64,000 bases of DNA, from the NCBI GenBank assembly GCA_026770025.1, contig JAMXDE010000005.1:1798001-1862000 (forward strand). The letters are read 5' to 3'. This DNA is from Craspedostauros australis (Eukaryota; Bacillariophyta; Bacillariophyceae; Mastogloiales; Achnanthaceae). The position numbers and the translations under genes were made by a program. The notes beneath the pieces were generated by a model. It did no database searches, was not told the DNA's origin, and saw only the letters and a program-made list of their open reading frames with translations. This document shows positions 52,782 through 63,717 of this stretch, piece by piece. Position 1 is the first letter of the stretch; each line of letters starts with the position of its first letter.

Positions 52782-55700
52782 TTATGCCACGCTGATGCCA
52801 CCCTTGCGATAGTGACGATTCATCTCGAGTCGTCTGCGATCGTCCATGGCTTGCTGCTGCTTCTGGAGCTGGCGCATCTTCTCGCGAATGGCCATGCACT
52901 GGGGGATTGGACAGACGGAGTCCTTGCACTTCTGTGCGTGGATTCGAAGGAGCGTCCAAATCCGCTTGCAGATACGGCAGCCTCCCTGGACGCCGTTAGG
53001 GCATTTCCTCGCGTGCGCAAGATAGCTCTTCATCTTCGCGCAGTTCTTGGACGGGCACTCCTTCGAGTTGCATTTCGATGCGTGCTCGATCAGCTGGATG
53101 TGCAGCTCGAGATTTCGCTGTCGGTGCTTGCGTTGAGCTTCGGTGAGTCCACTCGAGCTGGAGCCTCCGTCCTGCCCACCCTCAGATTCCACGTCGATGG
53201 CTTGCAGCTTGTGCGTGCATGAACCACGGTTAGTCTTCGGGTCCTTGTAGCACTGTGCGCAGAGGTCGTAGTCAGGACAGACGTTGCAATGGTAACGCTT
53301 GCCGCTCAATATCTCCCTGCTGCAAGACACGCACTGTTGCACGAATTTCGGAGCGTCACGGTTGTGCAAGTGCCACAGCACCATCATGGATGTGTGCTTC
53401 GCTCTGCGGAGCTCGTCGAATTGGTAGTGGTTGCCGCGGCAAAGATTCAGGAACGCTTGTCGGTTGTTCAGGAACTCGCAATCGAGGTCCTCCGCGTCGT
53501 CATCGATCACCTTGATCGGGCGACCACTGCGATCGAGTGGGACCTTCTCGCTGTCGGTCTTTCCTTGTGCATCGCGTTTATTCCCGGACTTCGGCACGAC
53601 CATCTTGTTAGGATTCTCTTCGCGATACCTCTTGATGTCATCCGGCACCTCCATGTCCTCCTCCTTCGCCCCTGACCAGTTGAGGAAGGCGACGATGAAA
53701 CTCTCTTTCATCGGTTGAATGGTCTCCCCCATCTTCACCATAACTTGATCACGATCAAGTTCGGCGAGGCTCTTCACGCCATTCAACATGCCGCTGGCCA
53801 GCAAGGCCTCTTCATCCATCCCAGTTGAACGCGTCCCGCCTCGGCTCTTCGCTTTGGTTTGGTTTTTCTTCTTGTTCTTTCCGGAGCTGCTTTTCTTCTT
53901 GCCGCCACCCTCCTCGAGCATTTTAATGATGTTCTCAGCTTCACCTGGGAAGTAGTCTCCCTCCAGATACGGCACGGCGGTTCCATCCAGCGCTTCGTTC
54001 GCAAAGTACAGGTCGTACATGTTCGTCACCTTGCCCACGATGTTCCTCTGCTGGCACTCAACCAGCATGTCGATGTACCATTGCCGCAGACGATTGTCTC
54101 TAGGTGTTTTCTGATCCTCTGGTTTGGCGTAGAAGATGTAGTCGTCTCCTTTCAGCGGCGGGCAGGCCCAGATATGCGCAGTGGCGAAGCCACGCTGCCT
54201 GACGTAGTCCAGGTACGCGATGAGGATCTCGTGGTAGACGAAGGTTCGCAGACGCCGCGGCCTCATGAAGTGGACGCTGTCAAGGTAGGAGACGTATACA
54301 CACCGTGTGTTCGGTGCTGGATTGTCTTCACCGTGCTCGTACACGTACAGTGCGAAGAGGATGACATCCACGCCGTCGATGTGTTGGAACACGACGATAC
54401 ATTTGCACCGGAAGGAGAACTCGTCGGGGTACTTCTTGTGGGCGTACCTTTTCCTCATCAGCTCGCGGACCTCCAGTTTTCGGTCCATCGAGGTGACTTG
54501 GCGAATGATGATCTTGCCTGAGTTCTCGTACGTCTTGAGAGCTTCCTCCATGGACGTACTCTGGTGGGAGGAGAGAGAGAGAGAGTTGGCGTTGAGACAT
54601 TGAGAAATGGGCGATGGAAGATGGACAATGCGCAGAAAGGTGAGACGCTGATGGCACATACATCGGTATTCGTCGGATACCAGAAAGCCCTCAACGATCC
54701 GATCCAGGCCAAGCCAAAAGCCGGCCACGCGCAACACAGCACATCACCAATCCTGACATGCAACAAACACCTTCGAATCGTGACATCTCGGAGCAGCGGT
54801 TGCACAACGACGGCAGAAAAAGCAGGGGCCGAAAACAAGTCCACGTACTTCGCTCTGCACCTTCTCTTCGACGAGCTCACGTTTACGCTCTTTAAGTTGA
54901 CGCGACACATGAGACTCCAATGCCTCTGAAAGGCGAGTTCGGGGCAGATCGGCTGCCATGGGTGGTGTGGGCGAGGGTTCTTTGGCATCGTTCTTCTCCT
55001 TTTTCTTCTTTTTCTTCTTCTCCAGGAGGCAAATTGGACAGCAGTACTCGCTCGTGTGTTCGCGGTTGAGGCGAACGTTGAACAGACCGCAGATCTGGTG
55101 GATCCATCGGTTGCACACATCGCACTCGACCCAGCTCTCCTCGTGCTGCTCGTCGTTCTTCTTTTTCTTGAGATCTGCCTTTTTGACGGTAAGATCGACG
55201 AGCTCGATAGGGATGTTGCCATCGAGTTCATTGTAGCAAGGATTGCACCAAAAGTACTGGTTGTTCCCGCCAATGTAGAAGTGGCTGTTACGACGGATTC
55301 GCTTGCTGGCGCAGTTCATTCCGTTGCAGAAGAAGACTGGAGGTTCGAACAAGAGCTTCTCGAATCCGCACAACACGCATGCCTTGTCGCTCTGTCTCCG
55401 TTCGCGGTCCTCGTTGTCCAGCTGCTCCATCATCTTGCCGTAATCGACCACAAACTTCTTCCGGAGCTCGTCTGCCATGTTGTACACGACCGAGTCTTTT
55501 TCGTTGTAGAACATGGCATTGTCAAATGTGAGATTGACGTCGGACTTGAAGTCTTCCACGGCGTGGTAATGGCCTGAATCCAAGCGCTTGCTGATCGTTC
55601 CGAGGTCCATCGGCTTCTTGATAACATCGAAGTAGTCGGGAAGACCAAGCGCCTTTGGATCGACTGGAGTATTGAAGACCCAACCATGATGATGGGACTG

Positions 55701-58700
55701 CAACCCTTTGAGAACTTCTGAGCACCTTGTCTTCAGTTTGGCAGGAGACAGCTGTGTGACACGGTTGAGGGATGCGAGGTGGGTTGTCAGTTGTTCCGCA
55801 GTGAAGCTGTTGAGCAGCGAACGATCTCCAGACTCCTTGGCAGGTGCCGGTGGCGCTGCGGGTGTTGACGTCGTTGACGGCGGAGTGGACTCGGCTGGCT
55901 GTTCAGTTGCAGCCGCTGACGCGCCGGGCTTGCTACCCGGAAGCTTCTTCACGCCCTTCTTCGCCACGGGTGCTATCGAATTGGCCCCTGACGACGCTGT
56001 TGTTGATGGCGCTGGATCCTGAACTACTGGTTTGCAGAAATTGTCGTTGCTCTGTGATGGTGGTGCAATCGGGAAGACCGGCCCATCGTCAGTTCGCATG
56101 CGCTTCGTCGGCTGCTTCTGTTCAGGTGACGGGGCATCATTTGACGAAACAGGCACTGCAGGTAGGACATTATTGCTGCCGTTGCTGTTTTCTCGACCAG
56201 TGCCAATCCCGATACCGCCGCTGCTGGTGGTAGCGGTGATGGTGGCGTCGTTGTTACCGCTGCTGCTGGCTGTGAGGGGATCCATGAGGTCGGTATTCAT
56301 GCTCATGTTAACGTTGCTATTGGCATTGTTGTTGCTGCCGTTGTTGTTGTTGACATCAGCACTGTTGTTGTTGTTGCCATTCCCGTTGTCGTTGCTGGTA
56401 TTTCTGGTGCTGCTGCTGCTGCTGTTGAGGGGCTGTGGTTGATTCGTTTGCGAGGTCATTGCACTGAACGACAATCCTCGTGAACTACGGCCACCGCTAT
56501 TGATGTTGTTGTTGGCATTGTTGTTCCCGCTGCTGCTGCTGCTGTTGTTGTTGTTGCTGCCACCGATAGCAAGACCACTCCCGCCAATCGCTGTGCTGTT
56601 GTTGTTGCTGCCACCACTGCCGTTGCTGTTATTCTGTCGTGCTTCCAGGTCAGTACTTCGCCGGATCGTGTCGCGAACGGGGCCACAAGCCGGGCACCTT
56701 GCATCCTTGCACCGTCTATAGTGACTCAGCACGTATCGGCTGCTCATGCAATGGGGTACCGTACATGCTTGATCTCCACAACGAGCAATATGCGCCCACA
56801 ATCGTTTCATGTTCGCACAGTGCGGAGTGACAGGACAGTTGTTTGGAGGGTACTGACATCTCGAGGCGTGTCTCAGCAGCAATAGCCTCTGTTGCTTGTG
56901 CCTTATCCTCTGCCACTCTGAATCATTTCTTCTTGAGTTGCCACCGGAACCAGATCCGGATTGCGTGCCTGAAGATAAGCCTGCACCTCGGCTTGGTCCC
57001 AACAATTCGGTGGGTCCTCCACTCAACGGGTGATTGTTTCCACTTCCCATGCTGCTGGTGTTGCTGTTGTTGTTGTTGTTGCCGCTGGTGTTGCTACTGC
57101 TTCGGCCCATGTTGTTGTTGTTGATGGTGCCGCTGCTGCTGCTACCTCCAATATTCATACTGTTGTTGTTGCTACTTCCATTGTTGCCGTTGCTGCCCAT
57201 GTTGTTGTTCTGTATTGGCGGAACGCCTCCCATGTTCTGGTTCATCGAGTTGGATGGGACAATCCCACCAGTAGTTCTGTTGGCGTTGCTGTTGTTATTG
57301 CTGCTACTGCTGCTGCTGCCGCCGATGTTTGCGTTGCTGCTGCTGCCGCTGCCGCTGTTGTTGCCACCTGAAGTGTTGGCGTTGAACTGGGATGATCCGG
57401 ACGGTTGGTTGATTGGAGGGAAGTTCATGTTGTTCTGATTTTGGTTCAAGTTGTTGCCAGTGCCAGCGCCAGCGCCAGTGTTGCTGGCGTTTGAGTTGTT
57501 GTTTGTGTTCGGATTGCCAGTGCCCGAAATGCTGCCGCCGCCGCTGCCACTCCTGGGGTTGTTTGATGGCGGTCCACTGATGCCGTTTGCCATCGATGGT
57601 TGTGGAGCGTTGATGCCTGAACCCATCGGGTCAGGCCCTGATAGCGAACGCTGTTGGGACGACGACGATGACGACATCGGGTTGGAGGAGTTTGGATTCA
57701 TCAGCGATCGCTGCCGTGGTCGACCGTTTTGCACAGTTTCGCGGACGGGGCTGCACGCTGGGCACGATGCATCACGACATCTTCTGTAGTGACTCAGGAC
57801 GGCGCGTGACGAGAAGCAGTGTGGGACACGGCAGGCGTTGTTCCTGCAGCCCTCCATGTGACGCCACAGCTGCTTCATCTCGCGGCAGAGCGGAGTGAAG
57901 GTGCATCTGCCGTCTTCACGCTGGCATTTTGCCGAGTGGTGGAGGAGGAGCAACCGCTGCTGCTTTTGCTTGATACGGGCTCGCCACTGGGCGTCGTTCC
58001 TGTTCTGTGCCGAACCTGAAGAGCCTTGACCGCCGGACGACGGATTCCTCATGGACGACGATGACGACGATTGTTGTCTGGAGGAACTGCGGCTGTGATT
58101 GGCCATGCTGCTGCTTGCGCTCGGCATGCTGGAGCCTGCATTACTCAGGCTGGTGCTGGCGCTGGCGCTGTTGTTGTTGCTGTTGCTCGCGGTGGTGCTG
58201 GCCGTATTGACGTTGGTGTTGCTGCTTCCACTGCTCGATGACATTGGGTTCATCTGGTCTAAACGAACAGCCTGGCCTCCGCGATTTGATGGCATCTGGT
58301 TGGGCTGGGATGAGCTCGGCATGCCCAAGGCAGGAGATCCAGAACCGGAGCTGGAACTCAACCGCATGCTGTTGGCATTGCCACTGCTGCCGCTTGAGTT
58401 GTTTGGCCCGCTGCTGCCGGAAAAGGACTGCCGGCTGCCGGAGTCGTGGCTGTTGGCGCGCTTGGACACCTCTTCGGCGATTTGGTTGAGCCGGGCGCGG
58501 AGCGTGCTCATGTCTATGTAGACCTGAAAGGATCTTGCACTGCGGTACAAGGATACTTCCAGCTGCCTCGCCATTGTCGGTAGCTTGTCGAGCCATTCGG
58601 GCGATCCGTTCCTCTCTCGTCGGAATATCTCCACGCTGTTTACAATTCATGAGAAAGGCACGCAAGCAGTGAGGGAGGCAAGCAAGCAGACAGACAGATA

Positions 58701-60284
58701 AGACAACGGTGAGAGCGGATGCCAAGAGAGGTTTGAATCTTGAATCAGAAAAGCAAACAGCGGGTCGGTGGCCCACAGGGAGAAGAAGTATAAAAGGATA
58801 TACCAGTTGCATGTCACGGACTGGCTCTTCCCACCCTCGCTGTATGAGTCCGGATGCCACCGCACACGGAATGACATTTCGAACATCGGCCTTGCCGTTC
58901 GGTCATTCGTGGGTTGGTTTGCAGACCGGCGCAACACATGCACAAGCGTGCCACTTGGCCACGCGCTCATTCTGTCTGGGGCATGCCTTGATCTGCCTTG
59001 TTTGTTGGTTGCTACTTACATTCTCTGGATCATCTCGCGCCGGTGAGGGGTGTCTTTGTCGGACTGCCAGCTACCGTTCATGTTGCTGCTGCTGTTGTTG
59101 TTGCTGTTACTGCTGTTGTTGCTGGTGCTCATGACGTTGTTGGCGCTGGTGGAGTTGTTGCTACTGCTGCTCATGGCGTTCATGCCGTTGTTCATGCTGC
59201 TGGTGCTACTGCCACCAGTGCTGCTGGGGTTGTTGTTCATTCCGTTCATGCCACCGCCCATGGTGCTGCTCATGGGGTTGTTCATGTTATTGTTTCCCAT
59301 CCCATTCATGGGACCGTTCATCGGGCCGTTCATGGGACCGTTCATCGGGCCGTTCATGGAACTGTTCATGGAGTTGCTCATGGAGGCGTTCATCGGGCCG
59401 TTGTTGGTGCTGTTCATGGAGACGTTCATGCCGTTGTTCATGGTGCTGTTCATGGCGTTGTTCACGGAGTTGCTTCCCATGCCACCTGCCATGGAGTTGT
59501 TCATGCTGTTCCCCATGCTGTTGCCCATGGAACCTCCTATGCCGCCGGAGCTGTTGTTTCCCATGGAGCTGCTGCCCATGCCACCGCCCATGCGGTTGCC
59601 CATTGAGTTGCTGGAGCTGTTCCCCATCATGCCCATCTGGCCGTTCAAGCCGTTGTTCATGTTGCCCATGCCATTCCCCATGGAGTTGTTCATTGGGTTG
59701 TTCATGCTACCGTTCATGCCGCCGCTCATGCCGCCGTTCATTCCTGGATTCATGGAGTTGTTCATTCCATTTCCCATGGGGTTGACGCCCATACCGTTGC
59801 CCATGGAACCTCCCATGGAGCCGTTCATGCTGTTGTTCATATTCATGTTCATGTTGCCTCGTTGGCTGGATGTTTGCCGCATGCCGTGCTGCTGTTGCAT
59901 CGGTTGCATGCCCATGTGCGGCTGTCCCATGGAGCCTTGGTTGACGCCGTTGGGGTGCATCTGCTGGTGCGGGTTGAATCCCTGTGCCTGCTGGTGCGCC
60001 GGCGAGTGCAGAGGAGGGTGCGACGAAGAGTAGTGGTTCTGCTGGTTGGCCATGCTGAAGCTGTTCTGTCTCGTTCCCGGCGACTGCGATGGCATGTACG
60101 GCTGGCCTTGCTGGCCCATGCTGTTCGAAGCTTGCCTGTGCATGAAGCTGGGGTTCATCGGCTGCTGGTGCATACCGGGCTGGCCTCCCTGCTGTCCTGG
60201 TCCCATCGGCCGACGCCCCATTGCCCCCGGACCAACGCCCTGCTGCTGCTGGCCCGGCGTCGAGTTGTCGAATGGCGCCATCAT
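52782..60284 (-). CDS. CBP/p300-type histone acetyltransferase (second paralogue, three TAZ domains)
   Basis: Three exons on the minus strand (60284-59020, 58635-54849, 54560-52782) encode 2276 residues. Modules in order: Met/Asn/Gly-rich repeat N-terminus; KIX-like helices at about 405-480 ([18 protein letters not shown], then [20 protein letters not shown]); a first TAZ finger at about 637-724; long Asn/Ser/Gly-rich linker; a second TAZ finger at about 990-1084; another low-complexity linker; bromodomain at about 1383-1487 ([28 protein letters not shown]); PHD/RING-like module at about 1504-1624 ([20 protein letters not shown]); KAT11 domain at about 1698-1990 ([20 protein letters not shown]); ZZ finger at about 2082-2130; TAZ2 at about 2155-2240. 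The exon layout matches the first paralogue exactly, with introns inside the KIX domain and just before the KAT11 domain. Unlike it, the HAT-ZZ spacer is short and the N-terminal TAZ is duplicated. Confidence 0.95.
59255..59855 (-). repeat. Met-Asn-Gly-rich protein repeat in second acetyltransferase
   Basis: About 600 bases of degenerate short repeats with Met at roughly every fourth residue, of the form (Met-Asn/Gly-Gly/Asn/Ser-x). The clearest tandem part encodes [16 protein letters not shown]. It lies in exon one, before the KIX-like domain. It is absent from the paralogue, which has polyglutamine instead. Confidence 0.9.
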
Positions 60285-63200
60285 CTTGGCAGATCAGTTG
60301 CTTTGGGGCTCTCCTTCGGTAGTGTGTGTGTGCGTGCACGTGCGTGCGCGTGTGGATGCTTTGATATCAACACTGTCCAGTGTGACGCGGTGCCGTTTGA
60401 TGGGATGTGACGAACTGCGGTGCGTCTGTTGAGGCTGCCGGGGCTGTTCGGTTGATCCTGCTTGGCTCCTGCACCAGATCTTCGACCTGGGATGTCTTGC
60501 GGTGCTGTTGCTGGTATGCCTGCGTGAGTGAGGGAGTGCGAGTGGGTATCAAGTGCTGAATGTCCCACGGTCTCTCCGTGTGCAACGATCCAACCGGGTC
60601 CGCGCGAGGCCCGGTGCGGCGTTTGCAACTTGCGTTGTGGATGAGGTTGCTTGTTGATCGCTCAGGCGGCGAACTACGGTGGTTCCGTTGGTTTTAGGCC
60701 CCTGGACGACTTCGCCACTCAAACGTGGAACTGCTCCTGCCGTTGCGGATGAGGATGTTGCAGACTCCAAGCCCGGTTCCTGCAAGGAGAGGTCGCTGTT
60801 GCCACTGCCGATGCCGATATCGATGAACGCCTTCAGTGGTGGCGGTCCCGCCGTCGCTCTGTTCCTCTGTCGCTGCTGTTGCTTGTGCTGGAAAACTCTC
60901 GCGTTATCTTCTCTACAGGGTCGTGCCGGTGTTCGCTCTCGGGTGTCTACAGACGGCTGCCTGGATGGTTGGCTGGCTGGCTGGCTCCAAGCAAATGGCT
61001 GTTCACTGAAGCATCCAAGGAAAGGTGAAGAGAGGTCGAGGAGCGGAACGAGGGAAGGGTGTGGTGGTTGGATGATGGCACAGCCACGACGATGGTGATG
61101 GTGGTGATGATGATGAGATTGATGAAAGAAGGATTGCGAACAAAATTGAGAATCTGATTTGGTGCGTGAAGTTGCGTACATGTCCTACGGCGAACAAAGA
61201 GCCTGGGAAGGTGTAATCGTGTTGGGACACACGCGCAAAGACACTGCTGCTGTGTGCCGCCCCCCAAAAAAGGACAGAGTGTGGAAATACGCGCACTGCG
61301 ACACCGTCATGCGTGTGGGCCGCAAACCTGCACAGAGCGCGGCTGCGACAGCGACGGCACAGGACGCTCGTCGCGTCGCCAGGCTTTGCCACTACCGCGT
61401 CGAGGGAAGCAGGAGAAGGAAGGAAGGAACAAACTCGAGGCACAGACCTCGTCTGACATCGCGGGTTATCTGGACGTTTGAGCTTCGTTCTGATCCATAT
61501 TTCTTCGTCAAATTTAGTGTCGCATGAGCGCAAAACCATTATTTGCGCATGTCGGACCGTTAAGTGGTGTTCGATGATCACTCCCGAAACTCCAACACAC
61601 ACCAAACACCTGGCGGGTGGCCGAAACACGGGAGCGACGGAACGTCCTTTGTCACCATGGCGGGATGGTGAAGTCGCCGCCATGTGCTGGGATCTGTGCT
61701 CGTGCGATCGGAAGGACACCCGCCAGCGACGTCCTCCATGGTCCTTGCGTGCCTCATCGTCCAGACCGCATCAAAGTTGGTCGACTTACCGACGTGCAGC
61801 TTCGATTTGAAGCCGAGGGGCCTTTTCCGTTGTCGTCGAAGCGAAATTCTGGTTGTGTGACAGTGTCGCAGTCGCAGTCGCTCCCGTTGTCGTTGTCGTT
61901 GTTTTTGCTGTTGTTTTTGTGTTTTTGCTCTGGCCACAATGCGATGCGCAGAGATTGTGCAGGCGAAATTTTTGAGCTTGAGTGTGTCTTTTCGAGTTCG
62001 GAAATGACATTTTGTGTCCGGGTTGCTGTTTGGGGCGATTTCAACGAAATTCCCTTCGTGCAACTCACAAATTGGACGCACAACGGCCTGTTCTTTCCTC
62101 CTTTCTCTTCTTTCTTTTTGTTTCCTTTCATGATCGCGGCGACGCAACAACGGGAACGTCGCGATGGCAGTGTCCCAAACGCGTTTCCATGTGAACAGGA
62201 AAAAACAACGACAACACGACGACAACACGACGACAACGACGATGATGACAAAACAAGGATGGCGACAAAATGATACACGCACTTGTCACACACGTGGTAC
62301 ACATCAATCTCTTTCTAGATTCCAACGTGTAATGGATTAGAGCACTGTCCTCTGATCGATCTCCAAAATGTATTCCGAACGCGTAGGAATGCCAAAGAGC
62401 ACAACAACTCCTTCGCTCTCTCATTCTCGCTCTCTCTCTCTCTCTCTCTCTTCTTTTGTCTAGTTTGGTGTTTGCTTTTGTTCTGATTTGGGAGGCGATT
62501 AGTGGGGTGGAGGAGAGCAATCTACTCTGGAGTAGTCTCCAGTCTGCGTGCTATCTGTTGGCTGTCTTCGTCGTTGCTACACTCTGCTGTTGTGTTGCAC
62601 GTTTCACTTTCTCGGCGCTTGTATTCGTGTAGGCCTGTGCCCATCGATTGGCCTTTCGCCACCGAGCGAAGCATTTGGTATATCGCATGAATCATCGCAT
62701 GAACCACATTGGATGATGTGATGCCCTCCTGCATGCAGCGACAGAGCACTATCTGTCTCTTGAGTTGGCTGAGGAGTTCCATTCAACATCACGCTCACCC
62801 CCCAAGGACGCTTGCGCCGCAACGTGCTGTCGACATAGCCAAACTCCTGACCTGATTCGACATACTCGTAATAAGTGCAGAGCATCGTGTTTCGCACCTA
62901 CCACACAAGCACCAGTATGAAGTCGCAGAACGCCATGCGCGCCTGTTGGACAGTCTACTCGTAGACAGGTACAGAAGTACGACTGCTCGAAGACGCAGCT
63001 CAAAGAGACCGCCCGTCTGTTCCGACCCAGCTGAACCTCCACACGCATCAGTGGCCGGAAGCGTCTATGCGTGTTTATTCCTGTACGAATATGCACGGTA
63101 TGTAACAGAATACGCATCAATATTAGTATGAGAAGCAGAGGAGGTGGTGTGCGAGTTGAGGATCGATTAGGAGACAAGGAGAGCCGGTTCACCAATCCCA

Positions 63201-63717
63201 AATGGGACAGAATTCCTGTGTGCAGGAAATCGATTCATCAATTGCTCTATCTATCACCCATGTGCGGAAACGCAGATGCTTGCCTCATCCATCACAACTG
63301 TCAACTCGATCAACTCTACCTACCTTTAGTACATCCATGCGAGCACTCTGGAGAATTTTGTCTAGACAACTTGCTAGCATTCGTGACAAATGCGTGAAGG
63401 TGATCCTGGAATCAATCAAGATGCACATCTGGATTTTTGGCGCGAAAATTGGCAGCACGCCAAACATCCAACACAAAAACATGCTTGCGCCGCACTGCAC
63501 CCACATCACGCACGTCGCAAAGAACCACCCTCTCGGATTCCTTGTGATTGAGAGATCCGTAACTTGAGAAACGCAAAGCAAATCCGACAAATCAATCAAT
63601 CAATCAATTCAGGAGATACTTCAGAAAGTAACCGAGGACGCAAGCAGACAACCGCAGAAGGTACATCAAACACGACACCAGTGCAGCCGTCACAACAGCA
63701 GTCGGAACAGCACCAGG
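60285..63717. other. Long divergent region between second acetyltransferase and J-protein genes
   Basis: About 3.4 kb with no supported gene. The minus strand has frames of 182-238 codons (60549-62302) without any domain, plausibly a long 5' leader of the acetyltransferase. A CT microsatellite lies at about 62426-62452, TACTCGTA at 62863 and 62956, and an AATC repeat at about 63588-63609 just before the J-protein leader. Confidence 0.4.

Noticed and set aside
56032-57438. Leu/Val-rich plus-strand frames that look like membrane proteins
   Set aside because: They are antisense to the Asn/Ser repeats of the second acetyltransferase.
59255-59855. Regularly spaced repeats considered as a CRISPR array
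   Set aside because: The period is 12 bases, there are no unique spacers, and the repeats encode a protein repeat in a eukaryotic gene.
58998-60033. Plus-strand frames rich in His-Gly-Val or Met-Phe-Leu, up to 327 codons
   Set aside because: They are shadows of the Met-Asn-Gly repeat on the opposite strand.
61003-62302. Minus-strand frames of 182-238 codons upstream of the second acetyltransferase
   Set aside because: They lack domains and are Ser/Arg-rich from simple sequence; a long leader is a simpler explanation.
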